DNA of 64,000 bases from Lumnitzera littorea (taxonomy: Eukaryota; Streptophyta; Magnoliopsida; Myrtales; Combretaceae). The DNA is taken from assembly GCA_024138015.1 (NCBI GenBank), contig JAMXBB010000010.1, forward strand, positions 77,125,541 to 77,189,540. The letters are read 5' to 3'. Below are positions 44,721 through 56,790 of this stretch, one piece after another. The translations under genes were made by a program, and so were the position numbers. The notes beneath the pieces were generated by a model. That model was given only the letters and a program-made list of their open reading frames with translations, was not told the origin of the DNA and did not search any database. Every line of letters starts with the position of its first letter. Positions within the stretch are counted from its first letter, which is position 1.

Positions 44721-45844
44721 TTGAATGATAAGGTAGATTTAGGGCATAATTATGTTAATTTTTCAAAAATTGAAAAAAATATTTTATGTGCCCTTTGGCA
44801 AAACACCTTTATAGCAAAGGTGATGGAAACAAATATGAGTTATAAGGTTTTATGGGATTGGCTTAATAGAATGCAGAAAGACTTGAATGGTTTTAAATTG
44901 ATCTATGTTAGCTCAAGGTTCTACTTAGTTTTGGTAGAAAATGAGATAAATTTTCAATGGATTATAAGGAATGGGTCATGGTTTATAAATGGGTATTATT
45001 TTGCATCAAAAAAGTAGCAACTAGATTTTCACCTTGAGACGATGAGTTTCTCTATAGTAGCGGTTTGAGTTTGAATTGTTAGATTACCTATTGAATTTTT
45101 GTCCCCCTTAGCCATTAGGCATATTGGGGAAAAAATTGTTCCAATTCTCAGGCTTGATTCCTATATAGTAAGATTGGAGCAAGGAAGGTTTGTGAGAATC
45201 TGTGCTCAGGTTGATATGAATTCTCCTTTGAAGCATACTATTTTTATTAATAAGAGACCATATAAGATCCAATACAAAGATCTTCCAAATCTTTGTAGAT
45301 TTTGTGGACGAATCAGTCATAATAATGCAAGATGCCTGGATAGACCCATGGAAAAGAATCCAAATAAGAATATACCCTTCCAAGATATAGTTAATCATGA
45401 GGAGAAAAAAAAAAGCAATCATAGGAAAGGGCCATCGTTAAAGTGAATAATCCGATACACCCTAATGTACAAGTTCTAAATATACGTAAGAATGGGAATG
45501 GAAATGGATCCATGGAAACCCTTACTTCACCCTATGGGGAATGGATAAAGGTTGCAAATAAGAGGTGCAGCTCCCAAAAGAAGCAAAAATCACTATTGAG
45601 TAACATGAACAAAGGCATAAAGTCTAGTAATGGAAAAGACCCCATAGTTTGGGAAACAAGCAAAGGCATCAATTTAGACTTGAATACTAATAAGGGCAGT
45701 AACTCCTCTTCCAAAATGTTGCATCTGCTTTGCTCCTTGACAAAACACAACTCTTTGAGAGTTTTAAAAACCCAAATGCTTTCCAAAACAAAGGTTTTGA
45801 CTTCTACAACAAAGAAAACATTCCAATATCTTCCCCTTCCTTGA
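44721..45844 (+). pseudogene. LINE ORF1 (RNA-binding protein with CCHC knuckle)
   Basis: ORF1 protein coats the LINE RNA. The best segments are 44721-45015 (ALWQNTFIAKVMETNMSY, the DUF4283-like N-terminal domain of plant LINE ORF1) and 45099-45443, in another frame relation after several stops. The latter includes LCRFCGRISHNNARC at about 45294-45338, a CCHC knuckle (C-X2-C-X4-H-X4-C). A Lys/Asn-rich tail follows to 45842. Stops at 45015 and a frameshift break it. An upstream open stretch at 44422-44721 has no clear match. Confidence 0.7.
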
Positions 45845-46479
45845 ATTCTTAAAACAAGAGCTTATTAGCGATTAAGAGAATAGCCTATAAAAATGGTACC
45901 AATGCTTAAGGTGGACATTCACTTATAAGTTCTTCACAACAGTTCGTACGAACTGAAGAATCATACCGATATGTAGATATGGTTAATCTAGATGGATTTT
46001 TTTTTTAAGGAGAGTAGTGGCAAAAGTTCGATCCATATTTATGATGGAGGTGAGTTGGAAGAAGCATAAAATCCTAGGGATCATATTCCTGCCTCTATCC
46101 TAAAAAGTGTAGCACTACAAATAAGGTGGGAAGTTGATCATCACAGCAATGGAGGCACTTTGTCAATGAAGATGCCTATGTTTTGAGGGAACCTAATAAG
46201 AGAGTGGATTATAAATACCATGGAGTAGATGTATAATCTTGTAAGGGAGAGTGTCATGACAGGGTTATTCTTCCTACTGGACATCAAGAAAGTGTTGTTT
46301 TCAGTGAACCTAGTAGAGGATCAGCATCAATAGGTCACCTGACTTTGTGGGAAATGCAAATCATAGTGTTTAGAACAATGTTCAGGCTATTCTAATGGAG
46401 GATGAATGTTGAAAGGAAACATTAGATTTCTCCTTCAACTCATATTATATCTTTATGGTTTCCATGATGAATCCTCGAT

Positions 46480-47240
46480 GGTTCTAAGACCCTTTAAACT
46501 CCTTACCCAGAACATTTGAAGAGCAAATTCTGATGGATAGAGGAGACTAATTAAAGATCTAATCACTTAGTATGAACTTAAAGGAGTTGTTATTACTAAG
46601 TCTAAATTGATAGTGGCTACTGTAAAACTATTGAGGATTTTTCTAAATTTTGAGAGGATAGCCTATTTGAAAGCTGAAGGAATGAGTAGGGGGATCCTGG
46701 TGCTCTAGAATACCCGTGACATCATGGTACAAGAGCGTAGCATATAACTCTAGTAAGTCCTACTTGAGTTACAAGTATGTAATTCTACTTTTTATTGGTA
46801 CCATTTTACAATATATGCTAGTCCTATGTTTAAGGAGAGAGTGCAAATTTGGGAAGAGTTAGAAAGTTGTGCGCAAATGATTAATGGACCTTATCTTATG
46901 ATTGGTGACTTCAATGAAGTCCTATCGAGGAATGAGAAGTAGGGTCATATTATTATAAACCAAGTTAGAGCTAAAAGATATCAACAATGTATAAATATGT
47001 GTTAGATGGTAGACCTAGGCTTTATGGGCCCAAAATTTACATGGTCTAAAAGATCAAAGAATAATGTAGATCTAGTGTAATCCCAACTAGATAGGGCATA
47101 GGCCAATTATGAGTGGAGTAGATTTCTAAAAACAAAAATTTTTCTTGTAGCTTTTTTACATTCTAACCACCTACCCTTGGTATTAAACACATGCCCACGT
47201 GTCAAGGTGGGTCTTAAGAATCTAAGACCTTTCTAGGCCC
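46480..47240 (+). pseudogene. LINE endonuclease domain
   Basis: The endonuclease nicks the target. It starts near RANSDG-RRLIKDLIT (46510-46565), the plant form of the N-I-R-G-A block. IGDFNEVLS (about 46902-46928) is the conserved G-D-F-N motif. LHSNHLPLVL (about 47158-47187) corresponds to the S-D-H motif, with Asp replaced by Asn. TAG stops are frequent. Confidence 0.7.
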
Positions 47241-47499
47241 AATCAATGTGGTTGGAATACCGATCGTATAAGGATCTCATTGCGAACTCTTGGAAATTGC
47301 AGAATTTTAGGTATCCTAATGATGTTGATAAGTTAACAACTACTAATAGGAAACAGAATAAAGATTTCTTTGGTATTATTCCAACTTCATGGAAATCTAT
47401 TGAACATGAGCTGAGAGAGACCAAGTTTAAGCTTCACTCAATTCCTACTCAAACCCTTCTTGTTCAAGAGCACATGTTAAAGGCTAAGTTAGACTAAGT

Positions 47500-48640
47500 T
47501 CTTAGACAAGAAAAAAGATTATAAGAGGTGAAGGTTAGATATTCTTGTTAGTGGATGGAGAGTGGAATATGAAAATTTTCGTGCAAGTATGATGGCTAGA
47601 AGAGTGAAGTCTAGAGTAGTGGGGTTGTATGATAGTGTATAGAGTTGGGTCATGCAAGCAGAGGAAGTTCAAAAATTATTTATGGAATTTTTCACAAATC
47701 TTTTTACTTTTAAGAGGGTTTTTGTTTAGCTGGATGTTCCTTATTGGGCGAAGGGCCAAAGAATCCTATCAGAGGAAGAAAAGAGTGATCTAAGGAAAGC
47801 ATAGGCAAACTTGGAAATAAAAAAGGCCTTATGGTCAATTAGCAATAGCAAAGCACCGAAGGTGGACGGATACCATGTGGAATCCTTCAAAGAGTGTTAA
47901 GATTTTGTAAGGAAAACTCTTTACCATGATATACATAACATCTTAAGAGCTAGAGTTATCCCATCTGAGTTGAACAAGATGTTGATAATTCTTATACGAA
48001 AAATGCTAATGGTAATAAGGTCAAGGATTTCAGACTTAGTAGCCTTTGCATGATAATGATAAGATTATTGCTAAGCTTCTTGTGAACCGTATTAGGCCAC
48101 TCTTAAATAATCTCATAAGCTTAAAACAATCCAACTTCATTCCAGGACGAAATGCGAAGGATAATCTGTTTATTTTTCAGGAGGTAAGGAACCTCTTAGA
48201 CATGAAAAAAGGCAAAAGGAGTTGGATGGTCATAAAACTTATTTTAGAGAAAGCTTATGATAAGGTAAAGTGGGATTTCATTCAGGTTATTCTACATAGC
48301 CTTAATTCCTAGAATCTTAGGTAGAACTTATTGGATCTTATCTAGCCTTTACCAACTATCGATTAATGCTCAATGGAGCCATGATGGAGGAGTTTCTCTC
48401 AAGTTGTAGCCTCCGTCAAGGGGACCCTATGTCACTATACTTATTTATCATGGTAATGGAGGTCCTTATTAGAATGGTTCATCTTATGGTTAAAGAAGGT
48501 AAGTGGCTCCCAATTAAATTCCGTAATATTGAGATTAGTTTATCCCATCTCTTCTTTATAGACAATCTTCAGCTCATAAGTTAGGCTATTGAAGAGAATG
48601 TATAATCTATGCTCAACACCATTGAATGTTTTGTGCTTTG
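47500..48640 (+). pseudogene. LINE reverse transcriptase
   Basis: Blocks seen: SNSKAPKVDGYHVESFK (about 47842-47892), KIIAKLLVNRIRPLL and QSNFIPGRNAKDN (48061-48165), ILEKAYDKVKWDF (48243-48282; usual D-EKAYD), SSCSLRQGDPMS-YLF (48396-48448) and SHLFFIDNLQLIS (48544-48582). The last is the catalytic F-A-D-D-L box changed to F-I-D-N-L, which removes one Asp. Frameshifts lie near 48020 and 48312. Confidence 0.8.
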
Positions 48641-49099
48641 TTAAGATATAGGGTTTACTTTGCTAAATCACGCTACATCTTTTCCAAAAACAAGTTTAGA
48701 ACTATAAAGGAGAGAATCTGCAATCAATTTAATATCTAAGCTAATGCATATATGGGGAAATGTTTAGGGGGTTCCAGTTAAAAGTAGAGGACGGCTAAAT
48801 ATAAAGGATTTCTCTTTCTTGTTAGAAAAAACAAGAGCTAAACTTATGGGTTAGAAATTGAAGCTATTAAGCATGTCAGCATGAAAGTTACTGTTATCAT
48901 CAGTCTTAGAGAGTATTAAAAACTACTACTCCCGAGCGGTTCCTCTCCTTCTTAGTATGGGAAGAAAACTTAAATAACTCCATAGAAACTTTCTCTGGGG
49001 CTCATTCGAAGAATCTTGAAAAATTCACTAGATTGGCTGGGAAAAAGTGGAGATAGATAAGGATCTTAGTGGTTTAGGGGCCCTTGACATAAAACAACA

Positions 49100-49588
49100 C
49101 AACAAGGAAAATTTAGCTAAAGCTGCGTTGTAAGTAAGGACAAAAAATGTGGTATGAGCATCTTTGTTTAGATGGAAGTATCAATTAGACAGGAAGCACT
49201 CAAAGATAAAGAATGGTTTTAGAATTGGTAAAGAAATTACCAAGGCAATCAACTGCATAGATGATAGGGCAAAAATCAAACTTGGCAATGGTAAAACAAC
49301 CTCACTCTGGTTAGATAACTGGACCAAGGATGGCAATGTAATGAATTAACTATATGGGCCCCTCAATAAATGCGATGGATTAGTGAAGTGTAAATTAAAC
49401 TAAGTTGTTGGAATGAAAATATAATTAGGTATCTAATAGATGATTCGATCTAAGGTAGACTTAGGCATGTTTTTCTTGTAAAGGAAGAAGGAGTGGAGGA
49501 TGTAAGCTTTTAGCTAGAAACAGTGGATGGTGAGCTCTTATCAAAGCAAGCATATAAACACCTGAACATAAAAGATATGGAAGCAAGC
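49100..49588 (+). pseudogene. LINE zf-RVT region, first part
   Basis: KLGNGKTTSLWLDNW (about 49278-49322) is the G-x-G-x-x-x-x-x-W-x-D-x-W signature just upstream of zf-RVT in plant LINEs. The reading is cut by element D at 49589 and resumes at 56262. Confidence 0.7.
49584..49588. repeat. Target-site duplication CAAGC (left of D)
   Basis: Identical to 56257-56261. Confidence 0.8.
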
Positions 49589-50450
49589 TTATGGGAATCA
49601 TGCTACAAGACCTCCAACCCGCAGCTGAGCCTAAGCACTAAAGAGGCTGGTACGATGAATCCTTATGTTCCAACTAACCCTTACCGAGGCCAAAGCTGAG
49701 TACTTACTTGCCGAGTCACCTTTAATGCTGTACTAAATGATCGCCCTTTATTCTGTGTTATGTCAAGTTGATGACTACTCTAATGTCAAGATGACCAATC
49801 ATTCAACATCATCCTTGCTAAGAGGCCGAGAGATAGAGAATCTGGATTGATTAGGCCATTCCTATTCGGATAAGCCCTCCCGTCCATACCTTTTGTCCGC
49901 ATCTCCTAACAACCTTACTAATGTAGCATTGCTACGTATACAATATCATAAAAAGAACCTATAGCACCAATGATTGATTTCCTTATATATTCATTTTTAT
50001 CCTCTTATATCATGTACATTGCTTCTTTAGGAAATATCCTTATTGTCTTTTCCCTTTTGGGCAAGTTACCCTAACTCACGGGTGTAAATATCCTTGTACT
50101 TGTAGCTGTAATAGATAAGATTACCTTCAATACACTTGAGTACTTTCTTTCTTGCATAAACATCACTTATTTACTCTTGGCATCACTCTTATCATTTCCC
50201 TTAAGCAAGGTTAAGTGGCAAATAACCTCACCAGATCAATTTGTACATCATATCAAATTGTATCGTAAGTTCTTGGAAGTTCCTTTAGTGCATCATATCT
50301 TTTGGAACTGTTCGTGTGTTTTTGCTTATTGTTCCATTCGTCTTTGTCACTCTTTTCGTACCTTTCCCCATTAACCCTTTTTCGAGCTTTTTACAAGCTA
50401 GGACTTATTCAGTGATCGACCTTGTCTGTTCTTGGTTACGGTTTACACCA
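49589..50450 (+). mobile_element. Element D: 5' LTR
   Basis: 862 bp, ending GTTTACACCA. The TATA position at 50083-50090 reads TGTAAATA, while the 3' LTR keeps TATAAATA. The promoter copy that drives transcription is therefore the damaged one. Confidence 0.85.
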
Positions 50451-50453
50451 TCT

Positions 50454-50464
50454 TCATATCAGAG
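50454..50464 (+). promoter_or_regulatory. Element D: primer binding site
   Basis: TCATATCAGAG, two changes from TGGTATCAGAG (tRNA-iMet type), three bases from the LTR end. Confidence 0.65.
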
Positions 50465-50638
50465 TGGAGGTTTCATGTAAACTATAGTTAGTTCTTCTAG
50501 AAGTTCTGTTGTGCTTTGTTTTACGTGTATAGAATAGAATCAGTTACTGTATTCATTTGACTGCTGTGTTATTAATTGTTCGCTTTTTGAAGTGCTTATT
50601 TGAATTTGATTCTATGAGGAAAAATGATAGACCTAAGT

Positions 50639-52023
50639 ATGAATGTTAATGTTGGTGACAATAGTAGAGTTGTCCACCACGGATGATAATCTCAAGGAAC
50701 TCTCAAAAGCACTGACGAACGACTTGACGAGGTAACTAACCTCTTGGTAGATCTGACCCAAGCTATTCATGCCCTGTTTTGCCGACCCACTAAGGCCACG
50801 TAAAACATTCCTTAAGCTGCTCAACCTATTAAAGGTCAAAACCCAGCTTGACCAGTTCAAGGTGGAGGAGTTGGTGGACAAGTAAGGCGAAAGATAGACT
50901 TAAGAGAGCTTAATGAGGAGGAAGAAGAGTATTTTGAAGAGGAGCGTGTATGAGTCCCCAGAGTATCTGACCATGTGAAGCTTCGGATTCGAGTTTCAAT
51001 ATATTTGGGAATGCTAACGAGTTTCTGGACTGGGAAGAGAAGGTGGAGCGTATATTTGATTACTATCAATATAAGGATTATGAGAAAGTTAGGACTGTGC
51101 AAAAGGTGGAGGAGTTGGAAAATGAGTAAAGCGAAGAATAGACTTGAGAGAGCTTGATGAAGAGGAAGAAAAGTATTTTGAAGAGGAGCGTATATGAGTC
51201 CCCAGAGCATCCGACCATATGAAGGTGGTGGATTTGGGAATGCTGACGAATATCTAGATTGGAAAGAGAAGGTGGAGCGTATATTTGATTACTACCAATA
51301 TGAGGATTATGAGAAAGTTAGGACTGATGTTGTTGAATTCTCTAGATATGCCGCTATGTGGTGGAAGAATTTTCAGGCCATGAGAAGAAGAGAGGGGTAC
51401 TGAGAGATTAACACCTAGCCCGAGATGAGGAAAGTGCTTAGAAACAGATTCGTGCCAGAAACGTATCTCCAAGATATTTTCACTTGGCTTCAAGAGTTTA
51501 GATAAGGAGGCCAAATTGTTGATGAGTATGTTCAAGAATTCCAAATGCTTATGATACGATGCGAAGTGGAGGAACCACTAGCCCAAATAGTCTCAAGGTT
51601 TATTACTGGATTGAGAGCAGACATCCAAGACATTGTGGAGCTCCAATGATTTGATAGAATAGATGAAGCTATTAGAATTACCGAATAAGTGGAAAGGCAA
51701 AGAAGGAGCTAAGTAATGAATAGAATGCCAACCAGCCGACCAGTTAACCAATACAGGTTAATCACTAAGCCTAGTCTAGTATCAAACCAAGTAGAAGAGT
51801 TGATGTCAAAGCTGAGCAGAAATATCAACTTGAAGATGCAGTGCCTACTAGAACATATGATAAAGGGCAAGGGTTTGGTAGAAAGAATAGCCAGATCAAG
51901 TGCTTTAGGTGTCAAAGGTTCGAACATATGGCTATTCAGTACCTGAACTAGTAGAAAGAATAGCCAGATCAAGTGCTTTAGGTGTCAAAGGTTCAAACAT
52001 ATGGCTATTCAGTACCTGAACTA
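50639..52023 (+). pseudogene. Element D: gag with internal duplications
   Basis: ATG at 50639 starts MNVNVGDNSRVVHH. Two gag core copies appear because of a ~240-bp tandem duplication (units from 50861 and from 51105; landmarks GGTGGAGGAGTTGG, GAGGAGCGT-TATGAGTCCCC, GAGAAGGTGGAGCGTATATT). The best core is ADEYLDWKEKVERIFDYYQY and WWKNFQAMRRREGY (51240-51403). The zinc knuckle (IKCFRCQRFEHMAIQYL) is present twice as a 73-bp direct duplication (51878-51950, 51951-52023). Its last Cys is replaced by Tyr in both. The 73-bp unit shifts the frame. Confidence 0.75.
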
Positions 52024-52640
52024 AAGGACGATGGCCATTAAGAAAGACATCTCGAAAGTAGAAGTAGAAAGTACGGATGAGGAACCTGAGGAGGAGGAGG
52101 TTCCTACTGCAAAAGAACTGATTAAGGAGGACGTATTTCCTAAGGACTTAAACTAATTACTCATGGTTGTCCGGCGCACTATGAACGTGGAACCTTTACA
52201 AGCAAAAGAGTAGAGAGAGAACTTGTTTCATACTACCTGCAAGATGAATGATCGAATGTATGCTCTCACTATGAATAGTGGAAGTTGCACCAATGTAGCA
52301 TTGGTCGATCTTGTTTCAAAACTGAAGCTACCAACTCTTACACATCCTAAGCCATACAAGTTGCATTGGTTGAGTAAGAAAGGAGCATTACATGTCACTC
52401 GGTAAATACTATTGTCGATTACTATAAGGAATTACTCTAATTAGATCCTCTGCGACATGCTACTTATGAGCACTTCTCACGTGTTACTGGGTAAGTCATG
52501 GTTGTTTGATAGAAGAGTTATATATGACGGCTACAGGAATACGTATATGTTGGAAAAGGATGACTAAAAGATTACGCTGAATCCAATGCTGCCGAGAGAA
52601 GTTCACAAGCTATAGAAGAAACTTGCTTGTGGATCGAAGA
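52024..52640 (+). pseudogene. Element D: aspartic protease
   Basis: TMNSGSCTNVALVDLVSKLKL (about 52268-52330) aligns with the protease active-site block of C. The catalytic Asp is Asn here. LPTLTHPKPYKLHWL follows, with a VLLGKS-like C-terminal motif near 52480. Confidence 0.7.
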
Positions 52641-53560
52641 AAGCTCTGGTGATGAGTAGAGCCAAGCTCCGATAAGCCATCAATGTTGACGAATTCACCC
52701 TATCGTTGCTTAAGCGACTATTGGAAATGAAGGAGCGGGGTGAGCTTCCCCAAGAAATCAAGGGGTTGCTAAATGACTATACCGACCTGTTCCTAGAACA
52801 GTTACATGAGAGGTTACCCCCAACTCGAGACATAAAGCACTGCATTAACTTACTACTCGGCACTACACTGCCGAATAAGCTAACTTATCGGATGAATCTC
52901 GAGCAGGCTTTTGAACTCTAATGTCAAGTCAATGAGTTGCTGGAGAGAGGTTATGTGAGAGAGAGTCTCAACCCTTGTACCGTACCTGTACTTTTAGTGC
53001 CAAAGAAGGATAAAACCTAGCAAATGTATGTTGACAGTCAAGTTGTGAACAAAATCATGATAAAATACAAGTATCCGATCCCGAGGCTAGAAGACATGTT
53101 AGATGAGCTAAGTGGAGCCAAGATTTTCAACAAGATTGATCTTAAGTCTAAGTACCATCAAATCCGCATGAGGTCAAGAGACGAGTAAAAGACTACTCGT
53201 CTCTTGACATTGACTTTATGAGTGGATGGTCATGCCCTTCGGCTTGTCAAATGCCCCGAGAACTTTCATGAAACTTATGAACCATATGTTACGACATCTC
53301 ATCAGGAAGTGTGTCGTGGTGTACTTTAATAACATCCTAGTCTACAGTGTCGACATGCCAAGTCACTGTGAACATCTTAGATTCATCTTGGATATCCTTC
53401 GTACCGAGAGACTATTTGGCAACTTGAAGAAATGTTGGTTTTGCTAGAAAGAAGTGGTATTCTTGGGGTATGTAGTCAGTAAAGGAGGCTTGCGAGTCAA
53501 TGATGAAAAGATCAAAGCAATTGTCGAGTAGCTAACTCTTACTACTTGTATTAACGTAAG
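52641..53560 (+). pseudogene. Element D: reverse transcriptase
   Basis: The leader LPPTRDIKHCINL (52815-52852) is the usual P-x-R-x-I-E-H-x-I-x-L start. VLVPKKDK and NKIMIKYKYPIPRLEDMLDEL, then IFNKIDLKSKYHQIRM (about 53120-53170), VMPFGLSNAPRTFMKLMN (53229-53282) and VVVYFNNILVYS, with YFNN at 53323-53334. The catalytic YFDD has both Asp replaced by Asn. A 15-bp inverted copy at 53194-53208 replaces the FKT-FGL block. Confidence 0.8.
53173..53208. repeat. Perfect hairpin in element D RT
   Basis: GTCAAGAGACGAGTA (53173-53187), six-base loop AAAGAC, then TACTCGTCTCTTGAC (53194-53208). The right arm is an exact reverse complement of the left and is absent from the C RT at the same place. Confidence 0.85.
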
Positions 53561-54190
53561 AAGTTTCCATGGACTGGTTTGGTTTTACAGAAGGTTTATC
53601 TGGACCATTACTGCACCACTTACTAAGCTAGCAAAGAAGAACACCAACTTTCAATGGGGAGAAAGGGAGAAGAGGAGCTTTATTGACATAAAAGAAAGAT
53701 TGACCTCCACTTCGGTGTTAGTACTACCAGATTTCAACAAAATTTTTGAGTTGGAATGTAATGTATCAAGTGTTAGAATAGGCATTGTGCTGATGCAGGA
53801 AGGCCAACCAATTGCCTTCTATAGTAAGAAGCTCTGAGGACTATAATTGAACTACTTCATGTATGACAAGGAATTTTTGGTACTAATCCGAGCAATGCAA
53901 GTGTGGCAACATTACTTACTGCCAAGAGAATTTGTCATATATACTAAACATAAACCACTAAGGTACCTTCGAAGTCAAACCAAGTTGTTAAAGCGGCAAG
54001 CGAGATGGGTTGAATTCCACAAGGGGTTCGATTTATGATAAAGTACAAGCAAGTAAAGAGCAACGTAGTTACAGATGCTCTTTCGAGGAGGCATACACTC
54101 CTATCAGAACTGCAAACTAGGCTGCTTGGTTTTGCAAGTATCAAAGAACAGTACTCTAGGGATCTATACTTTGGATCAATAATTTCGTGA
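53561..54190 (+). pseudogene. Element D: RNase H
   Basis: The linker VRSFHGLVWFYRRFI leads to FNKIFELECNVSSVRIGIVLMQEGQPIAFYSKKL (about 53730-53835). Here the catalytic D of E-C-D is Asn. Then NYFMYDKEFLVLIRAMQVWQHYLLPREFVIYTKHKPLRYL (53847-53965), with T-D-H changed to T-K-H. Confidence 0.7.
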
Positions 54191-55390
54191 TGCATCGATG
54201 GGAAGATAGTGGACAAGTATTATGTAGAAGATGGCTATCTGTTTCGAGGGAAGAGACTGTGCATGCTGATTTGTTCCTTACGGGAATTATTAATAAAAAA
54301 AGCCCATAGCGGAGGGCTCTCTGAGCACTTTGGAGAGAGGAGGACCTATGAATTATTGAATGGCCGATTCTTTTGGCCGATTCTTTTGGCCGAGAATGTT
54401 AAGAGATGTATACCGAATTGTGGAAAGCTATGCAGTTTGCAAAAAGGCCAAGTGCCAAGCCAATCAAAGGAAAGCAATGCCCTTACTTGTTCCGATGAGG
54501 TCGTAAACTGAACTAAGTATGGACTTTGTTCTCAAACTACCGCGAACTACTTGAGGCAAAGATTCTATAATAGTTCTCATAGATCGATTCAATAAGATGG
54601 CACACTTCATGCCCTGCTCTAAAACTAACAATGCTTTGGCTATTGCTTCTCTTTTCTTACAGGAGATTATGCAAATACATGGTGTGTGAAGAAGTGTAGT
54701 CTTTAATAAGGACCTGAAGTTTTTGAGCCATCTGGAGGACCCTATGGCGTTGACTAAGAACCAAATTACTCTTCAGTATCTCATGTCACCCCCAAACTGA
54801 CAGCCAAACATAGGTGGTTAATCGTACTTTGGGGTCACTACTCCGGGCTACAGTAGGCAAGAACTTGGCTGATTGAGGTGTCTGCCTACCAGTGGTCGAA
54901 TTCATCTATAACCGAACTGTACATGATACTACTAAGAAAACTCCCTTCGAGATGGTCTATAGATTCAGTCCTAAGTTACCCCTTAACCATGCCTTTGTAC
55001 TAGCACCTGCATAAGAGGACCCTGACATTTCGAACAGAGTACAATCTCTTTAGCACATCTATGATAAGGTCACTCGGCTTATCAACCAAGTTTCCAAAAG
55101 AATGCGAGAAAGGACCAAGGGTAAGTCGGCCAAACAATTTCAGCTAGGAGACTTGGTATGGCTACACCTCAACAAGAAATATTTCCCAAACAAAAGGAAG
55201 AACAAATTATCTGCAAAAGCGAAAGGGCCTTTCAGAATCCTCTAGAAAATCAGTGACAATACTTACAAGTTGTAACTGCTTGAGGACTATGGGGTTTCTA
55301 ATGCCTTCAACATTGTTGACCTTAGTCCATATCACCCTGATGGAGAATTGAGTGAACACCATTTGGATTTGATCCTAAAACCAAAACAAC
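54191..55390 (+). pseudogene. Element D: integrase
   Basis: The N-terminal zinc region GLSEHFGERRTYELLNGRFFWP is at about 54314-54380, with a short direct repeat of TTCTTTTGGCCGA (54368-54393). The core keeps an I-D-R-F-N-K-M block near 54570-54600. The C-terminal part PFEMVYRFSPKLPL (about 54942-54985) and the tail DYGVSNAFNIVDLSPYHPDGEL (about 55285-55350) are well kept. There is no clear chromodomain. Stops and shifts occur throughout. Confidence 0.7.
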
Positions 55391-55400
55391 CTAAAGGGAG
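55391..55400 (+). promoter_or_regulatory. Element D: polypurine tract
   Basis: CTAAAGGGAG lies immediately before the 3' LTR start TGATGGG. Confidence 0.8.
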
Positions 55401-56256
55401 TGATGGGAATCAAGCTACAGGACCTCTAACCTATAACCGAACTTAAGGACTGGAGGGACTCGCACGACGAATCCTTATGTTCCGATGAACCCCTACTAAA
55501 GCCGAGTATTTATTTGCCAAGTCACCTTTAATGCCATGTTGAATGACCACCCTTTATTCTATGTTATGCCAAGTTGATGACTACTCTAATGCAGAGCTGA
55601 TCAATCACTTAGCATCATCCTTGTCGAAAGGCTGAGAGATAGAGAATTCGGACTAACTAGGCCATTTTTACTTGGACAAGCCTACCCCTTCATACCTTTT
55701 GTCTGCATCCCCAAACAACCTTACTAATACAATATCATCACGTATATAATATCGTATAGAGAATCTATAACACCAATGATTAATTTCCTTGTATATTCAT
55801 TTTTACCCTCTTGTATCATGTACATTGCTTCCTTAGGAAATGTCCTTATTGTCTTTTCCCTTTTGGGAAAGTTGCCCTAACTCATAGGTATAAATACACT
55901 TATACTTGTAGCTATAACAGATCAAATTACCTTTAAGATACTTGAGTAGTTTCTTCATTGCATAAACACTGCTTGTTTACTCACGGCATCACTCTTATCC
56001 TTTCCCTCAACCAAGGTTAGGTGGCAAGTAACCTCACCGAAACAATTCGTACATCATATCGAATTATACCATGAGTCCTCAAAAATTCCTTTGGTACGTC
56101 ATATCCTCTAGAACTGTTCGTGGGTTTTTGCATACTGTTCCTTTTGTCTTTGTCACTCTTTCCGTACCTTTCCCCATTAACCCTTTTTCGAGCTTTCTGC
56201 AAACTTAGACCCATCCAGCGACTAGCCTTGTCTGTTCTTATTCACGATTTGCACCA
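55401..56256 (+). mobile_element. Element D: 3' LTR
   Basis: 856 bp, TGATGGGAATC to TTTGCACCA, aligned over its length with the 5' LTR. TATAAATA is at 55889-55896. Confidence 0.85.
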
Positions 56257-56261
56257 CAAGC
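56257..56261. repeat. Target-site duplication CAAGC (right of D)
   Basis: It follows the 3' LTR end GCACCA and is identical to 49584-49588. Confidence 0.8.
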
Positions 56262-56790
56262 AATAAGTTAGAATGGAGTTGGATTTGGCTTCCTCCAACC
56301 ATTCTTAGAATACAAATGTTGCTCTAGAAAATCCTTTATATTGGTCTCCCTACCAAAGAGAATTTGAGGAAAAGAGGCATAGACATCCTTATGGAATGCC
56401 CTCTTTATTTGGAAAAAGATAAGTTGATCCAACTTCTATTTCTAAACTATAGGTAAACAAAGGGAGTTTGGTGGAACTTAAACATTACGACTCCAAGTAG
56501 CAAGATACCCTTCTCTGAGTTCAAGACTTGGTTGATGGGGAAGACAATTTGCAAACGGACAAACTAGAAGTCTCATGTAGCTCCAATTCAATCATTGGTT
56601 CTGTTTGCCACTAGAGAAATCTGGAAAGAAAGGAAATGGAGAATTTTTAGGCCATAAGAATCATAAGAAGACTGGTGCTAGATTGGTATGTAAGTGCATG
56701 AGTGATGGGTTGTCATCGTTTCAGGAAGCAACTAGGACATTCGTACATTTTACTTCAAAATGGGAACCACTAGGAGATGGATGGTTTAAG
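56262..56790 (+). pseudogene. LINE zf-RVT region, second part
   Basis: WSWIWLPPTILRIQMLL-KILYIGLPTKENLRKRGI...CPLYL matches the zf-RVT consensus W-W-LPPKI-F-W-L-LPT--L-RRG----C-C, with some Cys lost. It directly continues the part before element D. Confidence 0.7.

Larger units (their letters stand above)
49589..56256 (+). mobile_element. Element D: complete but decayed Ty3/gypsy element
   Basis: 6668 bp with 5' LTR, primer site, gag, protease, RT, RNase H, integrase, polypurine tract and 3' LTR, bounded by CAAGC duplications in the LINE. Protein segments resemble element C. The 5' LTR begins TTATGGGAATC where the 3' LTR begins TGATGGGAATC, a single change at the end. It is the most complete LTR element here but cannot be active. 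Confidence 0.9.

Noticed and set aside
45108..45422. Minus-strand frame of 104 codons
   Set aside because: It is the shadow of the LINE ORF1 knuckle region on the plus strand.
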